From the NCBI GenBank assembly GCA_039919885.1, contig JBDSEV010000022.1, forward strand, positions 76,869 through 140,868: a stretch of 64,000 nucleotides of DNA, read 5' to 3'. Source of the stretch: JACMLD01 sp039919885 (GTDB lineage Bacteria > Bacteroidota > Bacteroidia > Chitinophagales > Chitinophagaceae). Both the position numbers and the translations under genes were made by a program. Under the pieces are notes generated by a model that had not been told where the DNA came from, did not search any database, and saw only the letters and a program-made list of their open reading frames with translations. Every line of letters begins with the position of its first letter. Positions within the stretch are counted from its first letter, which is position 1. Positions 34,917 to 44,850 of the stretch are shown one piece after another.

Positions 34917-36494
34917 TTATTTAAGGCTGAAATAAGTTCCGTCGATAGTTCTCAATTTTCCGCCCGGGCCTCTGACCCTTATTTTGTCGAAGTAAACTAC
35001 TGAACCTGGTGCCTGCGCTTTAATCAGGTTTTCGGCAACACTCCAGCGTGGGCCATCAACATTTACTATCTGGTAGATACCACTTGGGTTTCTTGCCCCA
35101 AGTTCATATCCAACAACAGCATATGGAAAATCGAATTCAGAATCTTTCAGTTTAGCCAGTAAACCACCCATTGCTTTAAAAGTAGCAGAAGGAATAGCAC
35201 CGCTTGTTACTGCACCTACCATTGGAACCGGGCTTGGCAATTGCTTACAACGTACTTCAAACGGGGTCGTCTTTCCGTTTACAACGATGTTTACTTTACC
35301 AACGCCTGCCGTTGTAGGAACAATCATGAAACGGTCACCACCTGCGGACTTGATAGAACCATTGGTAAAGCTTACGTTCATCTTTTCTTTACCGCCTGAA
35401 CCTGCAGAAATAGTAACCGGGTTTTCAACATCCAGGTAAACCACGTTCATTTTTTCAAGGAACATAGATGCACCTGAAGGCGTACCAACTGTATACTTAA
35501 CAATTTCGTCTTTAACCTCTTTCTTACCGTCTGGTGTTGTGTATTCTATTTTCACCGCAACGGTATGCTCACCAGCACCGCTGGCGGTTGTTTTAAACGA
35601 AGCCTTACCGTCTGTTAACGACATGTGCTGTCCGTTAATAGAGATGTTTGGCTGCGCTGCGTCACTGAAGGCACCGATACCGGCAGTCACTTCAATTTCA
35701 TCACCCGGCATTGCGTAGGTTCTGTTCGCCTGTGCAATAGCAGCAAATTTGTTGTACACCACTTTAACTTGCCCTACCTGTGAGTGAATATAATCCACCA
35801 GCTGCGACTCAGAGTTCTTTACATCATTCTGAAACTTGCTCAGGATAGTTAAAGATGCAATAGTAGGCGTCATGTGAAAATAACTGAACGTCCAGTCTTT
35901 TGCATTATCGCCTGATTTTTCAGCATTTGCCTTTGCAGGAACGCTTAAATCCAGGGGAAGTGTTTTTTCGAACTCCGCTCTTTTAGCTGCAATTGATTTC
36001 GCTAAATCCGGGTTGTCTTTAAATTCATCAGGATTTAAAACTGCCAGTACATTTTTCTTGTAGGCCGCCAGTTTTTCGTACATGTTTTTGCCTTCGCCTT
36101 TTTCAGCAAATAAGCGTGTTGCAGCGTCCAAATCATCTTCTTTGAACTCTTCTTCACCCTTATCGTCTTTTCTCAGGCCAGACTCTTCTTTCAACTGCTT
36201 CTTCATGCTGGCTAAATAGCCATCCATATCAGCAGATAATTTTTTAACCTGGTCTGCTTTTGGCGCCCACAACTCAGCCTTTGCTTTTGTTTGGGGATCT
36301 TTCAATTCGTTGCCAAATGCATCATAAATAACTTTATTCTTCGTATCGAGTGAACTATTTGAAGTAACTATACTTTTATCGACGGTCTTGAAGGCTTCCA
36401 ATACTTCATTAGATACATTGAGTGCCAGCAATGCTGTTAGCACCAAATACATCATATTGATCATCTTCTGCCGGGGCTCTTTTGGTAAAGACAT
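34917..36494 (-). CDS. gldM: Type IX secretion / gliding motor protein GldM
   Basis: 525 residues. MSLPKEPRQKMINMMYLVL starts the single N-terminal membrane helix (YLVLTALLALNVS), followed by a long periplasmic part in four domains: helical D1 (about 35-220) and beta-rich D2-D4, with MFLEKMNVVYLDVENPVTI at the D2-D3 border, seen here as KMNVVYLDVENP. GldM (PorM) dimers pair with GldL in the inner membrane to form the proton-driven motor, and reach across the periplasm to the GldK-GldN ring. Third gene of the operon; 23 bp separate its stop from gldN. Confidence 0.96.
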   Translation of the reverse strand: MSLPKEPRQKMINMMYLVLTALLALNVSNEVLEAFKTVDKSIVTSNSSLDTKNKVIYDAFGNELKDPQTKAKAELWAPKADQVKKLSADMDGYLASMKKQLKEESGLRKDDKGEEEFKEDDLDAATRLFAEKGEGKNMYEKLAAYKKNVLAVLNPDEFKDNPDLAKSIAAKRAEFEKTLPLDLSVPAKANAEKSGDNAKDWTFSYFHMTPTIASLTILSKFQNDVKNSESQLVDYIHSQVGQVKVVYNKFAAIAQANRTYAMPGDEIEVTAGIGAFSDAAQPNISINGQHMSLTDGKASFKTTASGAGEHTVAVKIEYTTPDGKKEVKDEIVKYTVGTPSGASMFLEKMNVVYLDVENPVTISAGSGGKEKMNVSFTNGSIKSAGGDRFMIVPTTAGVGKVNIVVNGKTTPFEVRCKQLPSPVPMVGAVTSGAIPSATFKAMGGLLAKLKDSEFDFPYAVVGYELGARNPSGIYQIVNVDGPRWSVAENLIKAQAPGSVVYFDKIRVRGPGGKLRTIDGTYFSLK

Positions 36495-36597
36495 GGGTGA
36501 ATGAATTAAATTTAATTAAATCAGGTTTTTCATTTTGTTCTCAAGGGTAGCGGATGTAGATGCAAACAATGGCTGTTCTTTTCTCAATCCGTTTAAC

Positions 36598-37362
36598 TTA
36601 CTGTTTACCCGACATGGCTGTTAACATGTTACCATATACCTGGTTCAGACTGCTGAGGTTTTTAGCCAGCAAACCAATCTGTTCCTGTGTTTTTTTGGCA
36701 TCTGCTACGCTACCCTGCATGGCTTGTGAAGCAGTAGCCAGGTTGCTATAGAAGTTGTTCATTGCCTTTAAATGGTTGTTGGTATCCTGTAATTCCAGCT
36801 CATAAATAGTATTCAGCGAACCCAGGTTTTTTGTCAATACCTGTACCTGACCATGAAACTGTTTGGTAGATTCAGACGCATCATTAAAAGACTGCATGGT
36901 TGCAGCAGATTTAGTGTAGGCATCTTTCATTAAACCAAGAGCGCCGGTTGCTTCTTTTGTTTTAGCTGTATAATCAGAAGTAGCGGTAACCACTTCAGAA
37001 ACATCTTTTATCTGGTTAACGGAAGCACCAAACTTCTGGAAACCTTCGCTTAACTTTTTAAGGTTGGTAGGTGTGATGTCTGCTTCTGTCATCATTTTAT
37101 CCAAAGAATTCAATGATGAGTTGTTGTTTGAATTGCTCATTTTAGGAAGCGCTTCAGCCAGTGCAGCCATTTCCTGTCCTGGAGGCGGTAAAAATGCATA
37201 TATTAAGAATATTGCAGCTTCTGTTAAAAGACCAATGGTCAGCATTTGATTCGCAAATGTGAGGTGAAGGATTTTAGCCCATGCACCAAAGATTACTACT
37301 GCAGCGCCTACGCATACGAATACATTTACTAATTTGTCTGTTTGTTTGCTTACTCCAGCCAT
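36598..37362 (-). CDS. gldL: Type IX secretion / gliding motor protein GldL
   Basis: 254 residues. Two membrane helices near the N-terminus (VNVFVCVGAAVVIFGAWAKI and MLTIGLLTEAAIFLIYAFL) are followed by a cytoplasmic helical domain of about 185 residues with coiled-coil character (MTEADITPTNLKKLSEGFQKF; FHGQVQVLTKNLGSLNTIYE). A conserved Glu in the second helix (TEAAIF) matches the residue thought to carry protons. GldL (PorL) surrounds the GldM dimer. It lies 103 bp before gldM in the same operon. Confidence 0.96.
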   Translation of the reverse strand: MAGVSKQTDKLVNVFVCVGAAVVIFGAWAKILHLTFANQMLTIGLLTEAAIFLIYAFLPPPGQEMAALAEALPKMSNSNNNSSLNSLDKMMTEADITPTNLKKLSEGFQKFGASVNQIKDVSEVVTATSDYTAKTKEATGALGLMKDAYTKSAATMQSFNDASESTKQFHGQVQVLTKNLGSLNTIYELELQDTNNHLKAMNNFYSNLATASQAMQGSVADAKKTQEQIGLLAKNLSSLNQVYGNMLTAMSGKQ

Positions 37363-37483
37363 AGTTTTCGTTTTTTTTAGAGTTTTTTAAACGGGTTTTT
37401 TTGAGAAAAGGATATCTGTTGATTTATAAAATCAATTAAGTAACGGAATTATCAGTAAAAAATTTTGTTCAATTTGTTAAATA

Positions 37484-38764
37484 TCAGCGACGACCCTGTA
37501 TTGATGGTAAGTCAATAACGGTGCGGAAACCGATATAAGATTTAGCAGTGTCCTGGTATTCGTATGCACGTGTACCGGTTTGCAGGAAATAACCTACGTC
37601 CTTCCAGCTTCCACCGCGGATTACTTTACGTTTCATACGTGGAGGATCTGCATCCTTTGCGTTGTAACGGATATCCGGGTTCATATCATGCTGGAAATTA
37701 TAGCCACCCTCATAATAAAGGGAAGAAGTCCATTCTGCAACATTGCCGGCCATGCAATACAGGCCGAAATCATTGGGCCAGTAACCATCTGCACGTACTG
37801 TGTAGAAACCACCATCTTCGGGATAGTTACCACGACCTGGTTTAAAGTTGGCCAATAAACAGCCTTTCTTGTTTCTCAGGTAATAGTTACCCCACGGAAA
37901 CATCGATTGTGAACGGCCGCCACGTGCAGCATATTCCCACTCGGCTTCTGTAGGCAAACGGAAATCAGATTCCTGTGACCGTTTCTTCGACTCAAGAAAT
38001 GCATTCAGGTAATGTGTTCTCCACTCGCAGAAAGCGGTAGCCTGGTTCCAGTTTACACCAACAACGGGATAGTTACCGGTAGCAGGGTGAGAAAAATATC
38101 TTTTGGTCATTGGCTCATTATAAGAGTAAGAAAAATCTCTTATCCAAACCAATGTGTCCGGGTAAATACGAACGTCTTTTTTAATCATGAAATTAGAGCG
38201 GCCTTTACCTGCATTATCCCTGCGGGCAGCTTCTTTTGTATCAAACGTTTCTGAATGATACACCAGCTTATTGGCATCAATTTCTTTTTTGCCAAATATC
38301 CGGTTCTCAGGAGTTACAATGAGTTGGTCTATTTTTTCAACAGTTGACTTGTCACCCCATTTAATGGTAGTGGCTTTCTTCCAGTCAATCATATCAACAC
38401 CATCAACGCTTTTTACAAAGCCCATCAGTTTTGCAGCAGTGGAGTCTCTTACCCACTGTACGAACTGGCGGTACTCATTGTTGGTGATTTCAGTGGCATC
38501 CATCCAGAAGCCATTGATAGATACTTGTTTGTTACGTGCAGTGTATGCATAGTTAACATCTTCATCACTAGGTCCCATGTGAAAGGTTCCTGGTGGAATG
38601 TACACCATACCGGGAGGTTTCGGAAGTTGATACTTGTTGTTGGGAGCGACTCCGTGTAGTTGGCCGTCATTGGGCAACCCTTTGGAGGACTTTCCGGATT
38701 TGCCGCAGCTTGCTAACAAAATTGTAGCGGCTGCTAAAAGCATGGACAGGTTTTTCATTTTCAT
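37484..38764 (-). CDS. gldK: Type IX secretion / gliding lipoprotein GldK
   Basis: 426 residues from the ATG at 38764; the frame is open 14 codons further but that start would lie inside the promoter region. A lipoprotein signal (MKMKNLSMLLAAATILLASC) with lipobox L-A-S-C gives lipidated Cys20. The body has the FGE-sulfatase/formylglycine-like fold: PGMVYIPPGTFHMGPSDED, WMDATEITNNEYRQFVQW, FRLPTEAEWEYAARGG, NVAEWTSSLYYEG and RKVIRGGSW. GldK (PorK) has lost enzymatic function and makes the periplasmic ring with GldN at the outer membrane. First gene of the operon. No porP/sprF gene lies beside it. Confidence 0.95.
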   Translation of the reverse strand: MKMKNLSMLLAAATILLASCGKSGKSSKGLPNDGQLHGVAPNNKYQLPKPPGMVYIPPGTFHMGPSDEDVNYAYTARNKQVSINGFWMDATEITNNEYRQFVQWVRDSTAAKLMGFVKSVDGVDMIDWKKATTIKWGDKSTVEKIDQLIVTPENRIFGKKEIDANKLVYHSETFDTKEAARRDNAGKGRSNFMIKKDVRIYPDTLVWIRDFSYSYNEPMTKRYFSHPATGNYPVVGVNWNQATAFCEWRTHYLNAFLESKKRSQESDFRLPTEAEWEYAARGGRSQSMFPWGNYYLRNKKGCLLANFKPGRGNYPEDGGFYTVRADGYWPNDFGLYCMAGNVAEWTSSLYYEGGYNFQHDMNPDIRYNAKDADPPRMKRKVIRGGSWKDVGYFLQTGTRAYEYQDTAKSYIGFRTVIDLPSIQGRR

Positions 38765-38783
38765 AATATTAAAGGGTAATCGG

Positions 38784-38815
38784 CAAATATAATGTTTCGT
38801 GAACATCAGCTACAA
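38784..38815 (-). promoter_or_regulatory. Promoter of the gldKLMN operon
   Basis: On the minus strand TATATTTG (38791-38784) is a perfect -7 box and TTG (38815-38813) lies 21 bp upstream as the -33 element. Transcription would start about 12-14 bases before the gldK ATG. The remaining part of the gap (38816-38926) is AT-rich without other signals. Confidence 0.65.
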
Positions 38816-38926
38816 GTTTAGAAATTTTTTCTTAATTATCAAATCGTAAAAATCCCCGTATGTATAAACGAGTATTATTATTTATTTATTGTAATGAATA
38901 CGGAACTTCATAAATAATTTTATAAA

Positions 38927-40957
38927 TTACTGTATATCAATTTGTTGATGGAATAAGGCTAAGCTGTTAACTGGAGGTTTGCAAGCGTAATTTTCACACA
39001 GATAAACAAGAAAAGGGTTAAAATAATCCTTATTTCGTAGTAAGGGAAAATTCTCATCGGGGACGGAAGAAGCCTGTATAATTCTATTCGGAATAAAAAT
39101 ATGCAAAATATCAAAAAGTATTTCGTTAATTTTTTGCCCTGTAATTACTATTTCCTTTAGGCCATTCGCCATATCGATTAATTGGTTGGCCCATCCGCCG
39201 AATGAAGTGGGATAACGTGTAATTAACCCCAATAATGTGCCAATCATTGCGGCGGACTTATCTTTCCATACTATATTATCAAATACGCTTGATAAATAAT
39301 GCAGGTTTGCAGCCATCACCGAGTTACCAGAAGGTACAGCACTGTCATATATTTCTTTTTTTCTTACTATCACGTCTTCCTGGCTACTGTGCGTAAAGAA
39401 CAAAAAAGGCGATTCCGCGTCTCCAAAACCTTCCAATACAAAATCCGTTAATCTTTTAGCCGTTTGCAAGTAATCTTTATTGCCGGTTATTTCCTGTAAT
39501 TGTATTAGCGCCCGCACAAGGAATGCGTAATCATCCAGAAAGGCATTGTATTTGGCGACGCCATTTTTAAAGGTATGGTAGCACCCATCCCTGTTAGAGA
39601 AATTGCGCAGGATAAATTCCATGTTTTTGATGGCCAGCATTCGGTATCTCTCCAGCCCGGTGGCCGCATACGCCTTACTGCAGGCTGTGTTCATCAAGGC
39701 ATTCCAGCCAAGCAGCATTTTATCGTCCAGCTGCGGACGCACTCTTTTACTGCGCGCCGCCAGCAATTTTTCCTTGCAGCGATCCAGCTTTGTCATTTCC
39801 AGCGCCGCGGCTTCCGGCGATTTTTCCGGCAAGCCCGGCGCATTGGGCACATGCAAAATGTTTTTGCCTTCCCAATTACCATCGTCTGTAACGTCGTAAT
39901 AATTACAGCAGCATTCAGCATCATCACCCAGCACCGCTTCTACTTCTTTTTTGTCCCACACGTAAAATCGGCCCTCCTCTCCTTCACTGTCCGCATCCAG
40001 GGCTGAATAAAAGCCTCCTTCGTGAGACATCAGCTCTCTTTCTACAAATGCGATGGTCTGCGCGATGGTTTCCGCATACCTGGCATAATGGGTTAATTGG
40101 TACGCTTCACTTAAAGTTGTAAGCAGCAAAGCATTATCGTACAACATTTTCTCAAAATGCGGTACCAGCCATGCATTGTCTGTAGCATAGCGGGCAAAAC
40201 CGCCACCGGCCTGGTCGTAGATGCCACCATATATCATTTTGTCCAGGCTGAAGCAGGCTTGCTGTAAGGCGGCCTCCTCTTTATAAAAATGGTAATACCT
40301 GAGCAGGTATTGGATTGAAAACGTTTGAGGGAATTTCGGTGCACGGCCAAATCCGCCGTCCACCTTGTCCGCAGCTTGCATGAGGTTGTCATATATAATG
40401 CGGGCATTGGAAGCGCTGAACACCACGGTTTCCGCTTTAACCGGCTCACCAAATGTGTTTGCTTGCAGCAAGTGCGCAGTGAGGCCTTCTGCCTGTAAGA
40501 CTACTTCACCCTGGCGCTCCGTAAACGCGTTGGAAACGCCCAGCAGCGTATCCGTCCACGAGGCCCGGTTATATGCTTTTTGCGGGGGGAAATAGGTGCC
40601 GCCATAGAACGGTTTTGCCGCTGGCGTAAGAAATACATTCAGGGGCCATCCACCGCTGCCCGTCATTACCTGCACCGCATCCATGTAAATATGATCCAGG
40701 TCCGGACGTTCCTCGCGGTCAATTTTTATATTGATAAAATGGGCGTTCATGATGGCCGCCACTTTTTCGTCTTCAAAGCTTTCTTTTTCCATCACATGGC
40801 ACCAGTGGCAGGCAGAGTAACCAATACTGATAAGGATTGGTTTATTTTCCTTCCGGGCTTTTTGCAGGGCTTCTTCACCCCAGGGATACCAGTCTACCGG
40901 ATTATGTGCGTGCTGCAATAGATAAGGGCTGGTTTCATGAACTAACCGGTTTGACAT
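38927..40957 (-). CDS. Thioredoxin-domain protein, YyaL/SSP411 family
   Basis: 676 residues. The N-terminal thioredoxin-like domain (DUF255) has RLVHETSPYLLQHAHNPVDW and the CHWCH motif at 50-54, with DREERPDLDHIYM and GGWPLNVFLTP further on. The rest is an (alpha/alpha)6-barrel, resembling glycan epimerases and hydrolases (KFPQTFSIQYLLRYYHF; HFEKMLYDNALL; ALDADSEGEEGRFYVWD). There is no signal peptide, so it is cytoplasmic. Members occur from bacteria to mammals (spermatogenesis-associated protein 20), and the biochemical function is unknown. It stands alone between hemD and the gld operon. Confidence 0.93.
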   Translation of the reverse strand: MSNRLVHETSPYLLQHAHNPVDWYPWGEEALQKARKENKPILISIGYSACHWCHVMEKESFEDEKVAAIMNAHFINIKIDREERPDLDHIYMDAVQVMTGSGGWPLNVFLTPAAKPFYGGTYFPPQKAYNRASWTDTLLGVSNAFTERQGEVVLQAEGLTAHLLQANTFGEPVKAETVVFSASNARIIYDNLMQAADKVDGGFGRAPKFPQTFSIQYLLRYYHFYKEEAALQQACFSLDKMIYGGIYDQAGGGFARYATDNAWLVPHFEKMLYDNALLLTTLSEAYQLTHYARYAETIAQTIAFVERELMSHEGGFYSALDADSEGEEGRFYVWDKKEVEAVLGDDAECCCNYYDVTDDGNWEGKNILHVPNAPGLPEKSPEAAALEMTKLDRCKEKLLAARSKRVRPQLDDKMLLGWNALMNTACSKAYAATGLERYRMLAIKNMEFILRNFSNRDGCYHTFKNGVAKYNAFLDDYAFLVRALIQLQEITGNKDYLQTAKRLTDFVLEGFGDAESPFLFFTHSSQEDVIVRKKEIYDSAVPSGNSVMAANLHYLSSVFDNIVWKDKSAAMIGTLLGLITRYPTSFGGWANQLIDMANGLKEIVITGQKINEILFDILHIFIPNRIIQASSVPDENFPLLRNKDYFNPFLVYLCENYACKPPVNSLALFHQQIDIQ

Positions 40958-41058
40958 GACAACTATATTGAATGATGAATTTTAAGTGGGAATGTTGAAC
41001 CAGGCAAAAAAAAAGGGCATCCGTTTTCACAGATTCAAAACTCAATCTTCAAAATAGA

Positions 41059-41862
41059 TTATGCCTTTGGTTGGTTCAATCCTGCCAGGTATTTATCCAA
41101 CGCAGCCACCATGGAGGGCGACTGGGGCAAGGGGGCTTTTATATCCAGCAATAAACCAGCCTCTTCAACAGCCTTGGAAGTGTTGCTGCCGAAAGCACCG
41201 ATTTTAGTGCCATTTTGTTTGAATCGGGGGCAGTTGTCAAAAAGGCTCCTGACGCCGCTGGGGGTGAAAAAACAAATTACATCAAATTCTTCCTGCACCA
41301 TCACTTCCTTTACATCTGCACTGATGGTACGGTACATATAGGGAGTAGCATATTCGCAGTGGTGTAGTTTTAGCCAACCAACAATCTCGTTATCCTGCTG
41401 GTTTTCTGAAACCGGGTAAAGAAATTTCTCGTTCTCCTTATGCTTATTTATTACATCAAACATGCTTTTGTTGGTACTGTCTGCACCATAAAAGACCTTG
41501 CGTTTGCGGTAAAGAATAAATTTCTGCAGATAGAGTGCCACGGCTTCAGTAATGCAGAAATATTTTGTATCCTGTGAAATATTCACCTTCATTTCTTCGC
41601 AGGTGCGAAAAAAATGATCAATGGCATTACGGCTGGTAAATATTACAGCAGAATAATTAGCGATGTCTATCTTTTGTTTACGGAATTCTTTGGGCGGGAT
41701 GCCTTCCAGGCGGATAAAGGGATGAAAAGACAATTCAATACTGTATTTTCTGGCCAGTTCATAATACGGCGACTTATCAGTTTCCGGTTTGGGCTGGGTA
41801 ATAAGGACTTTTTTAACTTTCTTAACAGCAGCAGCTGTATTTCTTTCACCGTTCTTTACCAT
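41059..41862 (-). CDS. hemD: Uroporphyrinogen-III synthase
   Basis: 267 residues. The enzyme closes hydroxymethylbilane with ring inversion in tetrapyrrole synthesis. The family is poorly conserved, but the layout of two Rossmann-like lobes is visible: VKKVLITQPKPETDKSPYYELARKY at the N-terminus (as VLITQPKPETDKSPYYELA), YSAVIFTSRNAIDHFF with the SR-N motif, KYFCITEAVALYL, and in the second half FDVICFFTPSGVRSLF followed by IGAFGSNTSKAVEEAGL. This matches the Bacteroidota form. It is downstream of a DUF4271 gene (63-bp gap), a pairing often seen in this phylum. HemW at 44851 also works in haem metabolism. Confidence 0.88.
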   Translation of the reverse strand: MVKNGERNTAAAVKKVKKVLITQPKPETDKSPYYELARKYSIELSFHPFIRLEGIPPKEFRKQKIDIANYSAVIFTSRNAIDHFFRTCEEMKVNISQDTKYFCITEAVALYLQKFILYRKRKVFYGADSTNKSMFDVINKHKENEKFLYPVSENQQDNEIVGWLKLHHCEYATPYMYRTISADVKEVMVQEEFDVICFFTPSGVRSLFDNCPRFKQNGTKIGAFGSNTSKAVEEAGLLLDIKAPLPQSPSMVAALDKYLAGLNQPKA

Positions 41863-41924
41863 TTCTTACTGGATATGGTTTCGCAATTTAGAATGTATGC
41901 CTTCAAAAAAATAGATAATACCAC

Positions 41925-42884
41925 TTAGAAAAAACGTAATAAAACCTTATAAATGAGTAAAAGTGGTATTACCTCGAACGCGCAAAGGTACATAAAAAAG
42001 TGGAACGGGCTAACTTTAACTTCCCGCCGTACAGGGGCAAACGAGACGATATACCGGTAAGCAAAAAAACCAACTATCATTACATAAGATAGGGTCATCA
42101 GTACATTCAACCAGGAGGCCATTGAAAAAGTCATCACGATGAGGAGGGGCAGCAGGAAGATGGCAAGTAATTTATTTACCAGGAACACAATAAATATATA
42201 CGTATCCGCTGCATCGCGTATGTTAAAAATCCAACCGGTAAATTTTAATACAAGAAATTTAACCAGGTAGACTGCCCCTACGGCCATTACGCAATACAGC
42301 AGTAGCAACCAAAAGCCGGTTACAGGTGCGGTTTGATAATGCTGCAGTAAAAAGAAAATATATAACCCCGCCACAATCACAAAGAAGATATTCAGCAAAA
42401 GCGATGGTAACGGTGTCTGCAACAATTGCTCACGGATTTGTTTTTGTCGCAGGGAACCCCTGAATACCAGCCCCATCAGGTTGCCCAGGTATTTGGTAAA
42501 AAGTGTTCGAATGAGTGCAAAGAAAAAAAGTACACCGGCCAGTATATAAAAGAGTGACTCTTTGCCTGTCGTGTTTCTTTCATGAACGGCCTGGTTTTCC
42601 GGTAAACCAAAAAAATTGTACCAGGGATTGATTTTTAAAACCGTCTTGTAAGAAAGCAATCCCTTTTTTGCTTCAAACGGGCCGTCCGCTGCAAGAGTAT
42701 CCGGTGTGGCCGGTACCGGCACATCCTGGCGCGACAACCGGAAGCTGCTGTCTTTTTTTACTGCAGGCGTCCTCACTTTTTTTATGACAGGCTGCTGCAC
42801 CACCACAGGCGTATCGGTCACCGGTGTTTGTGCCGCCAGCACCTCTGCAAAAAAGAAGAAAAAGAGATAAATAATGTACTTCAC
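41925..42884 (-). CDS. DUF4271 family membrane protein
   Basis: 319 residues. A signal-like hydrophobic N-terminus (MKYIIYLFFFFFAEVLAAQ) is followed by a Pro/Val-rich stretch and then about six membrane segments from residue 110 on (ESLFYILAGVLFFFALIRTLF; LLLNIFFVIVAGLYIFFLL; GFWLLLLYCVMAVGAVYL). The order and the motif FVLKFTGWIFN match DUF4271, a Bacteroidota family next to hemD. Function unknown; membrane quality control or transport could be imagined, but nothing in the sequence decides it. It is the first gene of a probable two-gene unit with hemD. Confidence 0.87.
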   Translation of the reverse strand: MKYIIYLFFFFFAEVLAAQTPVTDTPVVVQQPVIKKVRTPAVKKDSSFRLSRQDVPVPATPDTLAADGPFEAKKGLLSYKTVLKINPWYNFFGLPENQAVHERNTTGKESLFYILAGVLFFFALIRTLFTKYLGNLMGLVFRGSLRQKQIREQLLQTPLPSLLLNIFFVIVAGLYIFFLLQHYQTAPVTGFWLLLLYCVMAVGAVYLVKFLVLKFTGWIFNIRDAADTYIFIVFLVNKLLAIFLLPLLIVMTFSMASWLNVLMTLSYVMIVGFFAYRYIVSFAPVRREVKVSPFHFFMYLCAFEVIPLLLIYKVLLRFF

Positions 42885-42962
42885 AAATACTGATTACAAT
42901 GCGAAAATAATAAGCGTTTCATAATTTACGGAAGCAATAATGCATTTTTCACTTCCATTCAA

Positions 42963-44777
42963 TCAGAAATAATTGAGGTAGCCGATATGAATTTTCGATT
43001 GCCGCAAATCAAATTTTACATCATTCCTTTTGCCATTGGCGTAAGAAATATTAAAAATGCCGGCTTTGGTTTCAAATGCCATCCCAAGTCCAACGCCAAT
43101 AAACGTATTATTGGTTTGCACACTTACACTTTTATTTCGTGCCCATCCGCCGTCTGCAAAAACAAAAAAGTACGAATTCAATCCCACAAGATAACGGTAT
43201 TCTGCAGTGGTCACTGCATATTGGGACGCGAAAATGGTTTCTTCATCAAACCCACGCATCAACTTATATCCGCCAATCTGAAATAGTTCATTGCGGAAAA
43301 TAGCGGGACTTTGCAGCCACCCACCACTGAACGCTGTTTTAATGGTTGACTGCCGCCCGATCGGAAAGTATTTTGCCAACGATGCTTTGACACTAAACTG
43401 GTAGGTTTTTAGTTTAACGGTATCGTATAATGAAGCATACAGAAAATCGGGATCGGCCAGCTTGGCAATCACCGTGTTCTTTTTAATATTTCGTATACCA
43501 GTAGTGGCAACCAGCTGAACATCGTACCCGCGCCGCGGATTCAACCGGTAATTCGTCTTATTTAAATTGTAATCGACGCCCACATTAAACGAGCTTACAT
43601 CAATGGCATTGGGCAGCTTCCTGGTAGATTTAATCATTACCGTATCTACATTCAGCAGGTTGGTGCCCAATACCTGGAAGAATAATTTACCCGTCTGGTT
43701 TACCGAGAGTGCGTACTGCACACCGGCCAGGAAATTGAGGTTTAAATACGATGAATCTTTTTTGAATAAGTCGAATGAGGTGGTAATACCAAACGGCGAC
43801 CCAAACAGGTAGGGCTGCTGGTATTGCAAGTTTAATTTGGGTGATTTCTGCTGAATTTGCTGCCAGTCTACACCTATCAGTTCTCCGTTACCCAGGGCGT
43901 TTTTGAGATTGATGGTTGCTTCACCGGTAAACAGCAATTTGGTTCGCACCTGTTCATAACTGTTATTGGATACCTGGTTGGCCGGTAGAAAACCCACCAG
44001 AATATTTATCTGGCTGCTTTTCTTAGGCAAAAGATAGAGGTTGAGTACCGATCCGGTGCCCAGCATGGTCATGTCCCATGGCTGTTTCTGCTCTATATAT
44101 GGAAGCTCCAGCAGGCGCTGACTGATGCGCTGCATTTTACTTTTCTGGTAATAGCTGCCATCTGCAATATCAAGGTAACGCTGCAGAAAAACATTGTTGA
44201 TCCGCGCATTGCCGTAAATGCGGACACTGTCTATTTTATATTGCGGGCCCTTGTCTACTTTTAGCGCTGCGGTTATTTGCTCATTTTCAAAATGCAGGCT
44301 GTCCAATTGTATTTTTGCGAACGGGTAACCGTTCTCCTCATAATAAGCCAACAGGTTTTCTTTCAGCTGCTGCAGTTTTGCAAGGTCAAATGGTTTACCG
44401 GCGATGCTTTGCTCGTTCCATCCCGCCTTTTCCAGTTCTGTCTTGTTAACCCAGCCCGTGCTGAGCATTGCCAGCTTATACGCATCCCCAAAAAATAATT
44501 GTATGGTGGCGGAGGTGGAATCATAGGCTACGCTATCTACCGAGGCGGACGGATAACCTTTTGTTTGCAATGCTGCTGGCAGCAAATTGATGTATTCACT
44601 ACACGCCAGCCGGCTTTCAAAGTTTTGTTGCAGTGCAAGGGTGTTTGTAATAAAAATACTGTCCTTATCTACCGGTAAAATTTTTAACCGGTATTGCCCG
44701 GCCGCGCCATGTGCAAGTACCAGCAGCCATGTGCCAAGTATCCACGTTCCCAGCCTGTATCCGCTTACCTTTGGCAT
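42963..44777 (-). CDS. BamA/TamA-like outer membrane protein
   Basis: 604 residues. The signal peptide ends near GAAGQYR. The N-terminal half contains POTRA-like repeats (YYEENGYPFAKIQLDSL; GPQYKIDSVRIYGNARINNVFLQRYL, here as YKIDSVRIYGNARINN), and the C-terminal half is a 16-strand-type barrel with the family signature RGFDEETIFASQYAVTTAEYR, seen as MRGFDEETIF, and ends in aromatic residues (HIGYLNYF). It belongs to the Omp85 family. It is shorter than BamA itself (usually about 850 residues in this phylum), so a TamA-like or other accessory assembly role is more likely. It is divergent from hemW. Confidence 0.88.
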   Translation of the reverse strand: MPKVSGYRLGTWILGTWLLVLAHGAAGQYRLKILPVDKDSIFITNTLALQQNFESRLACSEYINLLPAALQTKGYPSASVDSVAYDSTSATIQLFFGDAYKLAMLSTGWVNKTELEKAGWNEQSIAGKPFDLAKLQQLKENLLAYYEENGYPFAKIQLDSLHFENEQITAALKVDKGPQYKIDSVRIYGNARINNVFLQRYLDIADGSYYQKSKMQRISQRLLELPYIEQKQPWDMTMLGTGSVLNLYLLPKKSSQINILVGFLPANQVSNNSYEQVRTKLLFTGEATINLKNALGNGELIGVDWQQIQQKSPKLNLQYQQPYLFGSPFGITTSFDLFKKDSSYLNLNFLAGVQYALSVNQTGKLFFQVLGTNLLNVDTVMIKSTRKLPNAIDVSSFNVGVDYNLNKTNYRLNPRRGYDVQLVATTGIRNIKKNTVIAKLADPDFLYASLYDTVKLKTYQFSVKASLAKYFPIGRQSTIKTAFSGGWLQSPAIFRNELFQIGGYKLMRGFDEETIFASQYAVTTAEYRYLVGLNSYFFVFADGGWARNKSVSVQTNNTFIGVGLGMAFETKAGIFNISYANGKRNDVKFDLRQSKIHIGYLNYF

Positions 44778-44850
44778 GTAGATTTATTACGCTGTAAAAT
44801 TATTAGACTAATTTAGAAATCCACTGGTGTAATTTCCGAAAACAATTTCC

